55,455 bases of DNA from Lactifluus volemus (lineage: Eukaryota > Basidiomycota > Agaricomycetes > Russulales > Russulaceae): NCBI GenBank assembly GCA_022376515.1, contig WTXI01000243.1:1-55455 (forward strand). Direction: 5' to 3'. Numbering within the stretch: position 1 is the first letter of the stretch; each line of letters begins with the position of its first letter. The translations under genes were made by a program, and so were the position numbers. Shown here one piece after another: positions 33,875 to 47,600 of this stretch. Under the pieces are notes generated by a model. It searched no databases, was not told where the DNA came from, and saw only the letters and a program-made list of their open reading frames with translations.

Positions 33875-34110
33875 CTAGATTGGGGCACGGTCCATGGGAG
33901 AGTTGAGGAGTGTTTGAAGCTGGAAAGGTAATACGTCTCGTTAGGAGTTAAGATGAAGAGAGTCGAACTGCTGCTCACCTGTTCTAACATGCCAGAGTAC
34001 GGCATGCCATCTACGTTAGCACTATCTCCGCCTTCTAGAGTGAAGGGGTCACCCTGTGCCCCACCCTGTGCATCTTCCGCCACCTTGGGTTGATGCGGAT
34101 CGTAAATCGA
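33875..34110 (-). other. Possible terminal exons of an unrecognised gene
   Basis: A well-formed intron (33978-33920, GTGAGC to TTTCCAG) joins an open frame with PFTLEGGDSANVDGMPYSG to LQTLLNSPMDRAPI and a stop at 33877-33875. No ATG in a sensible place and no upstream exon could be found, and a TATAAA lies at about 34215 on the minus strand. This may be a short non-coding transcript or a gene remnant. Confidence 0.25.
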
Positions 34111-37100
34111 TTAGAGAAAGGACTGTGCAAATTGTTCTGTCTGTCAAAACGGAGTTGGATGGTGCTAACCCCCCCCCCTGACTCGAGTGGTAACTTGGCG
34201 TTCTCGGGACTTTATATCACGTGATCAGCTTACTAAGGTCAGGAGTGTCGGGCCGCTCAACTGCGTGAAACCGCCTGCGCGCGGAAATTGGAACGGAAAC
34301 GTCGGTGATGCCGCAGTTGCTGCACGGTCGTTGCGCGGGCTTCCCTTCGCCAACTGTGAACTTGTTTACCTCAGACGTAAACGTACTTGTTTTACTTTGC
34401 AAAGTGTAAGGCTTCAAAATCACAACGTACAATGGTAAGTTAGCAGGAAGAAACGCATCAAAAACGTCAAACAGACTCGTCTTTTGACAACTTGAAATTC
34501 TAATCCATTTACGATGCTATCATTGATTGGTCTTTTTTACACTCCGAAGTGAAGTGAATTGAACTAAATTCCACGTTCATCCGTCACTTTTCTTCTTCCT
34601 CGACCCAGGCTGCCGCACCGTTTCTCGCAATGCCCCTCGCTGCCATTTCTCACCAATACCATAGACATGTGTTTCACTCACCACCCGCCGTGGGAGAACA
34701 CACTCCCGCAGGTTTCATGCCGTCATAATTGCATCTCAAAGGCTAGATGATGTAGCACGTCGCCCTGAGCGCGCAATATCACAAAGAATGATGCGCTCAT
34801 CGTCATGAAGCCTATTGCGCCACATCATAAAGCTTGCCTCGTCGCGTCTCATGGTATGATACAAGATGGTACAAGTGTGCCTGTAGTGGAGACCTTCAAT
34901 CATTGAACATTGACTTCCGAAACAAGACTAGTCACTGGAAATCCTGGCAGTCTTAATCGTCACCATCTCTCTCAACAACTCCCACAGAGATTTACCTGAT
35001 TTGGAACCACAAAGGGACGGAAAAGCCCATCGACAAGATTTTGCTAGCAAAATATCACGAATTAGTCCAAGTTCTTTGGAAGTAAGAATAGGGGACATGG
35101 TGAAAATGGGGAAGGATGACGACAATGCCGTAACGCCACGAGTACAATTTCATGATCACAAGTGAAGCTTTAGAAGCAGTACTCCTGGGAGTAAAATGAA
35201 ACGGCTTTCGAGAAGTCTAAAGCCCAGTAAAGAGACTATAGGGTCCGTGATTAGGTCTCGTGGTATCGTGGCAGAGTCTCTCAGCTGATCCATGCTGGTT
35301 GCTTTTAGTATAAGACCTAGTGGTATCGTCGTGGCCTTTTCATTTAGTTCCGGACTTCTTCGTTATCGAAACTCTGATAGGATCAATGGGATGGCTCCAG
35401 AGCTCGACCGATGAACACGAAAAAACGACCAGCATCAACTTCACTTTGTGGTGAGGAGACCATGCAGTCAGAACACGTTTCTTCCTCGTTCGGGCTTCCT
35501 TCTGCAACGAACTCGCGCTGATTGGCCGGGCTTTAAGGGCGCGTTTGATCAAATGGGGACTGCGTAGAGACGTACCTCGTACGGTTTTCCTGTATAGACT
35601 GCACTAGACTCGAGTTGGGCCACGCCACGCCCTCATCGGCGGAGCCCAGGGTGTTTTTGCTTCCGAAACAAACGTGCGCCTCCAACCTTCTATTTGTTCT
35701 TGCAACGTGCGTTCGTCGATGCATTCAACTGACTGGTACAGTCAATGTTCTTGAAGGGAGGTGACTTGGACAGTCACCGGAGCGATGAACGATAAAGAAC
35801 ACAGCGCGCAAAGGATGATCTCCGAGAAATCGCCGGCTCACACGGACTTTGGCCACATAAACGGTTGAGAAGAGAAGAGTGTGTTCACTTTGGCCGCGTC
35901 GTCATCTACAGATCAACTCGGCAACTCCCGTCGTTGACTACACCGCGTGTTACACACCAATTTCGCGGAATGCCGAGTTGGAACGAGTAGCAGGTCTCTG
36001 ACACCTCTCCTTATCTGTTCTCTCTCGCTCAATGTCGCAACAAAATGGCAATGTTGAAATTTGGGTATTTGCATTGAGCGCATGGGAGGGGTGAGTTCAG
36101 TGGGAAAAATAAACGCGATAAACTAATGTTGGCCAGTCGGATTCATCCCCGACTCAAATCGTAGTCCGGGCCCTTATCTCGAAACGCCCACAATATTTGC
36201 CGCGAGGCATGACAGGCCTGGCCTGTCGTAGTTCCCCCAACTACAACAGCTCTATAGTTCTGGGGTACGATTTGACACAAGGTTCAACACTAGCCACCTT
36301 AGACATCATCGACCCTCACCAATCTCTTCATGCTGTGGCTTCTATGTCATTGGAAACCTCCTTCATCATGAAGGCACTCCCCCCCGGCTCCGCGCTACAC
36401 ACGTCATATGGATAGCTTATCTCTATGAACGCATTTATCGTCATACGGTCCAGGAACGGAACCCAGAAAGATAATGGGTCCAGACGTTACGGAACGAGGT
36501 ACGGAACGTCTCATATCCGCAGCATGCAGCTGTATATCTCAGAAAAAACACGGGTCAAACCCACCTTGAAATCCACTGCGAGGCAGAAACGTTATCTGGA
36601 AGGTAGGGGAGGGGAAGTGGGGAACGATCCCCGCATGTTTTTTTACAAGGTCAAACCACCCTTGATTGAAACCCTTGGGATGCTCCGGAATTTACATGGA
36701 CCCACATCTATCAGCTATCAAACCTTGCCATTGACAAATTTTTGGTTCTTTGTGTCCGTTTTGGATTCCTATCGTGTGCGTAACAAGCACGATAGACTTC
36801 ACACTCACAAACATTTTGTCGAGTTCCGATAAAAAAACCATTTCGTAAGCGACCACTCTCCTTTCCCAAGGGACAGGACACGTTCGGGGGTACTATCTCG
36901 TAGCACGAAAAGGAGGCACAAGGCAGGTTGCCTTCATTTTCTCGTCAAGCCACAGCATTTTCTCTGTTTTAGGGGTGGGCGCAGAATTCATACAGTTAGC
37001 CGGTCCCCCCATCAATGGATGCTGCGAGGTTCAAGTACGAATGGATTATCCCTACTGGGCTTTGCGACCCTGCCAGCGCTCGAGGGGTTCCGGTAAGGAG

Positions 37101-37872
37101 GGGGTGGCCAACCCGCGGCAAAGGTTCATAACAAAAAAACTTGGCAACGATCCGACTTTTGCGGAGTGAAACGAGCGCGACAAAACTGCCAATTGTGGGT
37201 AGTTAATCCGACACCCCGAACGATCGAACTTGTTTGCCGGCGTCTGCGCCAAGGTCCGTTTAGTTGGTCGTACGATCGGATATGGTTGATTTTGGCAGTT
37301 GATTTGACGTGAACACGCAATCGTGGCACGAAACCAGGGTGCAGGCGAGGCCAGGCATTGGGGGTAGTATCGTGGATTTGCGTATCGTACGACATAAAAT
37401 TCATCAACAACCGTATTACTATGCAACGATTTAGAACCCAGAAAAAAAAAAAGGCGGAGATGTATGAGATCCGGGAAAAGCGAAATGTGTTGTGCATTGT
37501 CAAGGTAGTACAAATGGAGGAGTGGATGGTGTTAAGTGATTCACAAATTTTGAAAACTGGGAAAGAGTGAAAACATAAAGAGTGCCCTGTCCTTGACAGA
37601 ATATGTGAAGGTGTGAAAAATAAGCGCGAACCTGCGTGGAGAACTACTGTACTACAAAAAAAAAGTTATGCCAGACTTGGAGTGAAGTGAAGAAGGTGTG
37701 GGAGAGTGAAAACCGTAAAAATGGGGAAGATTAAGGAAGAAAAGGTGATCATGACGCTCGAGAAGCTGCGCAGCAGCCGTCCATCGAGAGCGGGTGTGTG
37801 TGTTCATAAGCATGATGACGATGATGATGAGAGAAAGGAAGGGGGGGGGAAGCAGTAACTCGATTTTCCCCG
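34111..37872. other. Gene-poor stretch
   Basis: No supported gene. A run of C at 34171-34179, poly-A runs near 37440 and 37650, and purine-rich, ATG-repeat DNA at 37805-37852 just downstream of the DUF6699 stop. ORFs at 36425-36832 and 37052-37513 show no family features. Confidence 0.5.
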
Positions 37873-39173
37873 TCAGGCCCTGCCAAACACGAGTCTGCCA
37901 ACGTTCTCTCCTCCCTCTCCGCTTTTATCAATCTCGACGCCCACCAAATGCGTCTTTGAACCGAGCCAATCCAGTCGGCGAATTCCACCTTCCCATCCGC
38001 CGCCCATGCGCGTACAACGCTTTTTGTAAGCCTCGGCTACCCGACGTTGATCTCGCGAACCTTCCCCGAGCGAGTTCCACTCCTCCGAGGTGACGCAGGT
38101 CATGAGGGAGGTGTGTACCGCGTAGAGTACGTCGAGATTGGTGAGGGCCACCGAAGATTTGGTCTTGTGCTTCTCGCCGCCCTTGCCGATGAAGAAGGTC
38201 GGCGGGGAGCCGATCGGTCCAACGTTGACATCCCAGGGGAGTTTTGGGGAGCGCAGGACCAGTCGAGAGCTCGCTGGGATAGGGGGCTCTGTCGCCGGTT
38301 GGGCAAGGGTCACGGCAGGTACGGGTGCGTGGATCGTTCGATCCACGACTGTACGCGCAGACGGAGTAAAGGCAATATCGTAAGAGATGGGTGCATGGTG
38401 GTGTCGTGTAAACGATATCAGTGGGTGCATGTGGAAACGGGGGGCACGGGCTTGAGACCGCGTGGGTGATGGCTCTGGGCCGTCTGCAATAATGTGAGGG
38501 ATCAGCAAAAAGAACCAATTGGATGCGGGAGAGAGGGAACGTACAGGTCGATGATCCACTTGTGCTCGAACTGACGCCGACTTGCCAGGCCTTGTTCCGG
38601 GCCGCTGACTTTGTGGAACGACCGTCAGGTGTCTTGGAGCGAGCCGGACTGGGAACCAATGGCGATGGAACGATGTTTGTACCGTGTACTGGACCAGGAT
38701 AGAGTGAAGAGCTAGAGTTTGATCTTGAGCTTCCAGGCGTGACGTAGCCACTTTGCGGGAATTGAGTGAAGCGCCCTAGAATCCGCGGACCGTCAGTAAC
38801 AAGCTTCGGATGGGGCTGATATGGGTCGAGGGTATGGATACGGACCTTGAGTCTCAGAAGGTGGCACATAATTTGCGGCCCGATGATGGATAGATGGGCG
38901 GCTACCGTCGTGGGAAAGACGCGAATCATAGGTCGGATAAGCAAAGGGTGATGATGAAACCATCACCGGAGTGTTGCTGTTGACCGCCTGAACTTTACTT
39001 GGTGACGTTCCCGCGGTTGACGTAGATGGCGTGGTTCCCAGGGGAGGTGTGAAGACGTAGTATGCAGCTGGAGCCGGAGTTGACTCTGTCCGACGTCGTG
39101 TCTTGGCCTTTCCATGAGCGGGAGTGGTCGAGTTTGGGCCATTGCCAAACAGGTTGCGGAGATAAGCGGCCAT
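37873..39173 (-). CDS. DUF6699-type protein 1
   Basis: Three exons (39173-38846, 38775-38545, 38483-37873) give 389 aa, frame closed. The N-terminal 180 or so residues are disordered and Ser/Thr/Pro-rich (MAAYLRNLFGNGPNSTTP, PSPLVPSPARSKTPDG). The C-terminal domain runs from HPLISFTRHHHAPISYDIAF through QPATEPPIP, LPWDVNVGP, TNLDVLYAVHTSLMTCVTSE and KKRCTRMGGGWEGGIRRLDW to LVFGRA. This order (aliphatic strand, proline-rich PATxPP, LPWxVxV, vxxvLxxl, then R[RV]xW/F) is that of DUF6699 in basidiomycetes. Function unknown; no catalytic motif visible. Two related genes lie 4 and 13 kb to the right. Confidence 0.8.
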
Positions 39174-42100
39174 TTGAGGGGATAAGAAAGGTTAGGTAGG
39201 TACTTTTCAAAAGGTCGTGAAAATTTCGTAAAGATATGATGGTACAGCGCGCGAGCGCGAGTACAAAGGTAGAGGAAGGGGAGGGGGAATAGAGGGTAGG
39301 ACGTGTGGGGGCGAGAGAGAGAGAGCCACAGAGATGTCTCGGTGGATGCCAAGGTGACTGGCTTTATAAACGAAAAAGTTCATAGCCACCTGTGATTGCA
39401 GCTTGATAAAGAAGGGGGAGCTCTGTTGGTGTTCTGGACCTCAAGGGATGATGTCGTAAACGAAAATGAAGGGTTCTGAAGTAGGAGAATAGCCGGCTTC
39501 CCGATCGTGCCTTCATAGCCATTGAACAGAGAAGCAAGCAACTGGTTGGCCAAATAGCGAATGGCACTCTAAAATTGTTCGGCAACGAGGCGTTGAGGGT
39601 CTGGAATCTGGAACGCTTAGCGATGATGGATCCGAGAAGGCCGCTCATTGGTGAGCATGGCAGCGTGGCTTTACAAGGAAATCGGATGACAGGCGGTCGC
39701 ATAAAGGAAGATTTCTGCATGTGGTAACGTTGATGTAACACCCATTTGACACAAGACAGGGCGTATCGTATGATGGCCTTGTGTTGAACGAGGTTTGAAG
39801 GGCAACGCGTGTCTGTAACGTGTTCAGCGCGTGGCTTGACATAACTGACCATGGCGCACTATTAACTAAATCGTCGCTTTCCGCCATCGCCGCCGCCTCC
39901 CGCCGCGCCTACACCCCGCCTACTGGTGAGCCGGATAAACATTACGGTTTTTGGATATATAAAATGTATGGAACAGATGGAAGTCATCTGGCACGCCGTA
40001 TATTGACCCTTTCATTGAAGCAAACGTTTTGCTTGACGGATCGCATCGACCACTTTACTACTCGCTTGTTCAAACGTTCAAAATGGGATATGACTGAGGA
40101 ACATGACGTAGCGGGAAGAGGCCACACCTCACCTGTGAAATCAAATGATAGGGGAAGAAAAAAAGGAAGTAAATATAACATTCGAAGCGCACGTATGCGT
40201 AGCCTCGTTGCCTTTCTGTAAAAAAGCCGATAAGGGACGACGATAAGACCTAGAACGCGCGAGCCTCAAAACTTCCTTCGCGTGTTTCGGGTCTCGGACC
40301 TACTGAGAGATATTGGTTTGCCTGCAGCTGCGCACGGATGATAAGAACTACACGAGGAACTGAAGAAAAAAACGCGATTGGGCAAGGTCTTCTTTATCTT
40401 TATTCAAAGGTTCACCCAGAGGGAGCATTTGTCATCATTAAAAGCAGCGAAGTGCCCGGAATTGAAAACAACTACGTCAGAGCTGTGCATCGCCTGGAAC
40501 GATGACTATCTCTGCCAGGGGCTGGGAACGTAGGAAAACGAACGTGCGTTATCCTGAATGAATGGAATACGATGATTGGAGTATGAGGTATGAGGTTATT
40601 GTCGGCGGAAGTGCCGGACAGATATGAAACGCAACGAGGCCCTGTCGTTGACGAAGAAAGTAACCGAAGTACGGAGAATAGCTCCTTGGTTGACTGGGCA
40701 TAGTTGGGTGGCACTGGGGGGGGGGAGGGGGCGGTGACCATGAATAGTGAAGATGATGGTCAAGTGGGCTGTTTGTCTCGAACGTTCGGCAGTGATGATG
40801 GATGCTGATCTAGTTATCAAACAGCTACGTAGCGTAGTAGCGATCTAAAAGTGCCGAGAAAGGCGGTCCGGTGCCTCAAAAGCGACAAAAGGGAGTCGGC
40901 GACGGCGTCGGGCAGAGCAAAGTGGTGCCATTGCTAGAAAAGAAGATGGGATCAAAGAACGTGTGATGGGCAACACAACACGAGGTGTTGGAAGAACCAT
41001 TTGATACCGCAGCACGGGCCCAGGCAATGCCCACTTGTACACTGAGACAACATCATCACCATCATCATCACACGAAAACATCCTCCACTACCAAACAAAT
41101 GACTCTGCAATGTAAATTAGAAAGAAAGGACACGGGGAGGCCGATAATGCGGGGAACACCAACCCATCAACACTGTACAATCGAGCACGCGAAATGAAAT
41201 AAGCGCTAGACTGCAGAGGAGGGCGCACTGCGCAAGGTGGTGCCAGCTCGTGATTTCCAGCATTTCATAAATCATAAATCAAACAAACATAGCTGTGTCC
41301 CGAAGCCGCCTATAAGAGAGATGAAATCTAGATCTGGCAGGGCGGAGGTTTGGGCTTCTAACTGCGAGGAGGACGGGTGGCATCAATGAGGGTGGGTGCT
41401 TGCATGAGGAGGGCTGAGGGCTAGCCCTAGTAGAAGATGGGATAACGTACATATGGGCAGGCGATGATCCGTCGTGTAGCGTAAATTCCACGGGGGTTGT
41501 CTTGCTTGGTACTGGTTATAATAAAACAACAAAAAAAAGTGCGACAAAACATAGCCGAAAACGGTGATGGCCTAAGAGGTAATGACCTTACCGGATGCGC
41601 GTTTACCACTTTGCAGATCGGGGGGCGGTGCGTACTCCGACAGAATGATCTGGACCCCTCCCCTTCTCCCCCCACTTCTTAAACACATCGGCAAGATATT
41701 TGCCGAAATAAGGCGTAAAAGTCGCAAGAACACTTGTTGAACAAGCGCGACGGAATTGGCGACGACGGCGCAGTAGAGACAGAAGGAGGGGGAGAAGCCC
41801 TGAGGAACAACAATGTCATCTTTACCCAACAATTAGAACCACACCACAAGTTGGGTCACTTTTTTTCATGGGAGGGATACGTTCTCCTTCTCACACAAGG
41901 TCAAATTCCTATAGGGGGAGGAGGGCGATCAGTTGTGGTACCCGCTATGGTACGACACCATCGCGTATGAGAGCGCCGAGGCACGAGGCACAAGCCTGGA
42001 ATGAATAGGATCAACCCTCATTTTTTTAAAATTTAAATCCCTCCCTTTCCCCTCCCCCCCCTCCGTAACACACACGACGTCGCTCGCCTGATGCGTTTGT

Positions 42101-43049
42101 GCTTTTTGGGGTGCCGCAAAGCTGCTTCAGTGCTTCCGTCCGCCGCCTCATACAAATTTGGGCTTACCCGAAAAAAAGCTTGACGAAGGGCGCGTGGGGT
42201 AGTAAGCGGGCTCACATGCACCCTACAGCAGTAGTAAGGTGACTAAAACGGACGCGCCTGTTCCTAACCTCCCCCCTAATCACGGGGACGTGTCGTGTGA
42301 GAGAACCGACAGGGCAAAACTTAACTTAACTGAACCAGCTAAGTACAATACGTGACGAGAGAGAGACAAACGTGATTTTTGACGTACAGCCCCCCCTCGG
42401 CTGGTATGATAGGTGAGACGAAAAGGACGGCTCGGTTGTCAGAGAGCGAGACCGAGGGGATAGGTAGCTTGGTGGTGGTGGTTAGGGAAGAGGGTAGCTG
42501 GGTTATCCCCTTGGCCCTCGCTCGCAACCTTGGCTTAGTAGCGACTCGGAGTAGGGCTTGACTCGGGGCTGGCCACATGAAAACAATTATCGTACTGTAC
42601 AGCATGGCCCGGGGTTCGGACTGTGGTTCTAGGGTACAGGGAGAAACCGTGTGATGTATCGACTTAGATTCATCGATCTTCTCTGAACGATTATTATGAT
42701 CGTGGACAATGGTTAATGATGGTTGTTGAGCTGGCAATCACGAAGAACAATAATTGCGTAACAATGGGACCCATATGCTTGCATTGACGACCTTTGTTTT
42801 TGTTTCCAGCGAGTTGATTCAGTCGAAAAAAGATTGGCTAGAATACACCTGTGCAATAGGGGGGTACATACAGTACAACAAAACCCAATAACGGATGGAC
42901 GCGTAGAGAGTAACCAAGCAGCATGATGGGCTCGGCCAAATTATAACCTATCAACGTACGATTCCACCCTTTTCGAGCAACGACGGTCGAACATCAGACG
43001 ATATCTATGAGACGCAGGGTATCCCAAAGAGAACAACATACATGATCTA
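39174..43049. other. Gene-poor stretch between DUF6699 genes 1 and 2
   Basis: Upstream flank of DUF6699 gene 1 is A/G-rich. Beyond it are only short conflicting ORFs. CATCATCACCATCATCATCA near 41050 and a run of C at about 42050-42062 are simple sequence. Nothing recognised. Confidence 0.5.
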
Positions 43050-44649
43050 TCACGCACGAGAAGAAGACGACGTCAAACCGAGGTGAAGGCTCCAGGTGCC
43101 ATCCGCAGCCCAAACGGGCCACATCCCCCACCAGGCGGTGCGATCGTCTAGGCAGTCGACGCGCTTCACACCCTGTCGCCTGGTGATATCTGCCAGACCG
43201 GGCGCACGCGAGCACCGACGGTAGCACGCCTCGAGCAACCTGCGATAGTCATCTTCCGACCGACCCTTGATGACATCGACCTCGTCACGCGATATCGGCT
43301 TTTGAAAGTACTCGTAGATCGCCCAAAACACATCTCCACATGATACCTTGTGCTTCCTGATCCTGATAGGGTGCCTCAGGTCCTGTGCGAGACCAGTGTT
43401 GCAAACGACAACAATCTCGTCCGTCTCGGGAAACACCGCGGGCACATTGGACGAGAATGCTTCGTTCATATCCACAAAGACGTCCTTGCCCGAGATGCGC
43501 TTTGCCTTGGACGGGGGTTCTGAGATGTCCCACACGACGTGCGGCCTGTCGGCAGACATTGGATTAGGCGCCAGCCACGGCGCGAGATGTAAGGGAAGGG
43601 TGCGTTCTCTCGGCGGCCAAGGCTCGCCGGGGGTCCAGAACGGTTGTGTGCCTGGGACCGGGACGGCGCCCGTTGGTCCCAAATTCTGGCCGGGTGTAAA
43701 CGGTGTCGCGGGGATGCTTGGCGTCGTGAGGACTGGAGTGGGCCAGAATGCAGGTGCGGACGTTCCATGGTGTTGGGGATATGATGGCCATCCAACCATT
43801 CCAGGTGCGGGTGCGGCGGCTGGCAGGTTGTATAGCGATGTAGGCGGAGACTGAACGTAAGCGGTTGAGACTTGTGGCGTGGTGGGCGCCCAAGAAGAAT
43901 GCAACGTCAATGGCGGGGCGAGCGGTGTGGCGACGACGCCCGGGATTGACGTGAGGGGAGTGGGAACGGCATACGGTGAGGGCCTATAGGGTTGTTGATA
44001 ATACGAGCCAGGAGGAAAAGGCGCCTGGTAAGAGGCCATTGTTTGACGAGGCATGGATACGGGGTGATGAATCATTGAGATGGGGGGAGCAGAAAAAGGT
44101 CGAGAGATGGTTTGAGGTGATGAAGGTTCTTGTTCAAGATCGGACGAAGAAAAAAGTCGTTGTTGAGGATAAGGTGTCCCTGGAACGTGACGTGGCTCGG
44201 ACGCACGACTCGGTTCGGTCACAAAATCGAGATTAGTCGCATTCTCCTCGCTGATCCCGATGGTCCGAGAGCTCGGCCGACGCGTGTTCAACTCGGTGTC
44301 GTCACGCACGCCCTCCCGGTCATATCTCCTTATCCGCTCCCTCGCCTGAGCAGCTACTGCGATCACACTGGCATATGGGTCATCAGGGAGCCGCTGGGGA
44401 TCAGAATTACGGCGCGTTGTTAATCGAACGCGTGCTGAGAAAAGTTCGGGGCCAATATATGAGCAACAGAACGCTGATGCCGCAAGAGAGGGAAGGACGC
44501 ATACGCTGAGGGTGTCCAGAATGATGTCTTGGAGGATGCGAGGTTGTAGAACGGCGATGTAGGATGGATCGAAGGGGGACTGCGTGTCGATGATTCGGGT
44601 GGTGCAAATGAGGACGATGACGATGTTCGGGAACGGCGGCGTGGGACAT
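43050..44649 (-). CDS. DUF6699-type protein 2
   Basis: Two exons (44649-44505, 44434-43050) give 509 aa, frame closed. The uninterrupted frame to 44750 starts with TTG. The ATG at 44649 has a good CACCATG context, and a textbook intron (GTATGCG to TTCTCAG) joins it to the main exon, so I prefer the spliced start. About 300 residues of Pro/Ser/Tyr-rich disorder (YYQQPYRPSPYAVPTPLT) precede the DUF6699 domain: LHLAPWLAP, VVWDISEPPSKAKRI, PIRIRKHKVSCGDVFWAIYE, YRRLLEACYRRC, QGVKRVDCLDDRTAWWGM and GTWSLHLGLTSSSSRA. The alternative TTG-led frame would add a hydrophobic N-terminus, which I regard as intron sequence. Confidence 0.75.
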
Positions 44650-47600
44650 GGTGAGTAATTCTTCGTTTCGGGGGAATGACGACGATCAATAGGTGAGGAG
44701 GAGGAGAAATGTAGCGCGTTGAAAACCAAAATGATAGACGTCCTAAGCAAGAGTGTTCAAGACCGTGTCTAGAAGAGAAAGTTATAGCTGAGAGTGACTA
44801 GGACCCTTATAATAGAGAACTGATTGATACCTCGAAGGAAGTGAGATACTTCGGCCCAAGCTGGCCTGAGCATGCCCTAACCGTGAGGTCCTTCCCCTAA
44901 ACGACCTTGAAACGGAAGAGGAGAAGACAAAAGAAGGAAGATAATGGAGAGATGGCCTTGGTCCGTGAAGCGGGGATGCGATGAAGAGTGGAAGACTGTG
45001 GGGGTGTCCCTTGGGCTGAGAACAAACACTTATAGTGGCGTGCGAACCCGATCTTGACGGCCGTCCTAACCCAAATAAGCCCGCCGACGCCGACCCAATG
45101 ACAACAGTTTTGTATCCTTGCTCGGCCGTCAATTTTCCTCAAAGGAGATGACTGAGGCTGGATGGTGTGAGCTTGAACGTCTTCATCCAAAGAGGGTAGT
45201 AACACAAACCGTTAACGTCTATATGACTCCGAGAGAGGGGTCTCACTCTCTCAAGCGCAACGCGAACGGACGGCCCTAAACTGTTGCGATCACACGGAAG
45301 CCCCGACTTTTTGATGGGAAGCGGTCAGTCAGCATAACTGTTAAAGGGAAAAGGGCCGCTCACGCTCAGGCACCGGCATCGAAAGAGTAAAATGGAAAAA
45401 CCGGTCAATAACGCGATTCGTTCGTCCAATATCCATATATTTGTTTTCGCAGCCCGCGGGATCCAGATATGGATCAGTCCAATGGGAAAAGCGACCCGCA
45501 TTATTGAGCAACTTGAGCAAAGGCGACGATGACAAGTGCGCCATCGAATCCAACTATGGCCATTCTGGGGTAGTAGCGCGCCGATGCTCTGTGGGTTAAC
45601 TGAGACGGATCAGGTATAATTGCGAGTCGATATCGGGTTATTAGCACGAATGGACGGCGGGCTCAAAACGGGGAAGTTCTGGGTCATAGGGCCCATATTG
45701 AAAACTGAATAGTGATTCAACTTGGGAAAACCGTGCACACGAGAAGAAGGAGCATGGAGCAAGCTACTAGGGGGACTTGTCTCACCTCATCGGCTTCCTC
45801 TAACCTAGCCTCCCGGCTCCAACAAGACAGATCTATGCGCTTCCCTGTCTGCACCAAAGGCAATTCCTCTATCGCGATAAGTATGGGATATGAGAAATGA
45901 GCGACGGTGATGATGGATCATACCCTGTCACGACCCTGACTCACGGCTACTTGGATAGAATAATTGGCATTGACCAGGAAATGCCAAGTGGAGTAAACGT
46001 TGACAGTTTGGATCAATCTTCCACTTCTCCACGGCAGGGCATCATTAGGATAGCCTCGATATTCACGGACACGTAGTGCAAAGAGCCGACGATTCGTATC
46101 CTCGAAGAAGGAAACCACTAAGTTAAGGTACGTGAGAGGATGGCATGTCCCCCCGCCGGGTCAGTGGCAATGGAGCAGGGAACAAGCTACGGGGGATCGG
46201 TAGACCAATGAAAGATGCGAAGAGGACAGAAATCGATAGTGCTCGTGCTCATCTACCCAAACTGACACCTCTCCTCTGACTCGTGTTTGCCTCGCGCTTC
46301 TCCTCCCCTTCCCTTGCCCCGGCGCTACTCAGGGGGTAACCGGTTACCGGTCCGAGTACTTCCCACATTCTCACGTGAGATTGGTCTACGCCCAGCGTCC
46401 ATCAACGCCATCGCCGAGTATACCAATGAGCTTCTGTATGTAGGTAGGTGAAAGCGGAAACAGCTGCGCACTTTGAAGCGTCATGCCATAACAGGGTGCA
46501 GATTTGTGCCTGTGTGCATTGGGGAGGGACATCATTCACATCGTCGCTCTCCCAATCCCCTGGTCACCACCCTCTTCTAGGGCGTAAACCAACTCTGCAT
46601 AGGAATAGAACAGGGTACCCAAAAAAAAATAAACGTCAGCCCAAACGTAAAGAATTGGCGCCTATCGAAGCCCCCAACACCTGCCATATCGATCACTGTG
46701 ATTCGCGAAGGTCTACTCTCTGTGGCCACGGCTTATCGACATCACCGGTCGTACGCACGTATGTCCTTCCTTTCTGCAGGCAAATAGGTGGGGGTGGGCA
46801 CGAGGTGCAGCCACATATCGAAGGAAAGATGCCTCGTACACCATTCACGTAACAATGATAACTCGGCCAGGGGGCCAGGAGATATGCCATTCCTGGAGTG
46901 AACACTGGACACTGGCAGGCACGGGCACCACCGGGTGAGGAGAGAACGATGATGGCATCCGCACGGGAATCACCTTCCCTGTGCGGAGACACGATAAGCT
47001 GAACAGGTCACAGCCCGGTCTTAGTGGGATTGATGTACTCGGAGGCTGGCGGCCTCGTGCAGGCAGCATGGGAGGGTAGCTTTTTTTCGAAGGTGGGATA
47101 AGCCAGAGGCTAGACTCTCCTCCCCTCCCCCTTCTTTCATGTGTTTACGATATGTCCGGAACACCGTGACCCTTATCTTTTTCAAGCGAGTAGCACTCGT
47201 AGTTCCGGCGACGCAACTGCGGTTGTAAAAGACCGAATGCGGAATATGAGGGAAGTCAACTGGCGCCAATCACCACCAATCATGTCGCACCCACCTCATG
47301 TCTTTTCAAGGGAAAAGAAAAGGCCCACACATCATCACAAACAAAAAAACGGGGTGAGGATGCATAGTGACGAGTTGTACGCGTGATCTGGAAGAAGCAA
47401 CTCTATAAGCATACAGTACAGTATAACATCAGAGGCACACAAACTCGAGTCACCAACCAGTTGGGAAATGAACGTGACCTAATAAAACAAACTTTACGCC
47501 ATCAAAAAGAGGGTGCGCCCCTGGGACTTGGTGAACTTTTTCGGTATCGGTTACAGTAAGAACTCTGTTGCCTTTGCCAAGTCCACGGTTTTGTGATTCG

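Noticed and set aside
44650..44750. Longer N-terminus for DUF6699 protein 2
   Set aside because: It starts with TTG. The ATG at 44649 plus a standard intron gives a closed model with a better start context.
46300..46360. tRNA-like GGTTACCGGTCCGAG segment
   Set aside because: No acceptor or anticodon stem can be formed around it; no tRNA gene was found anywhere in the window.
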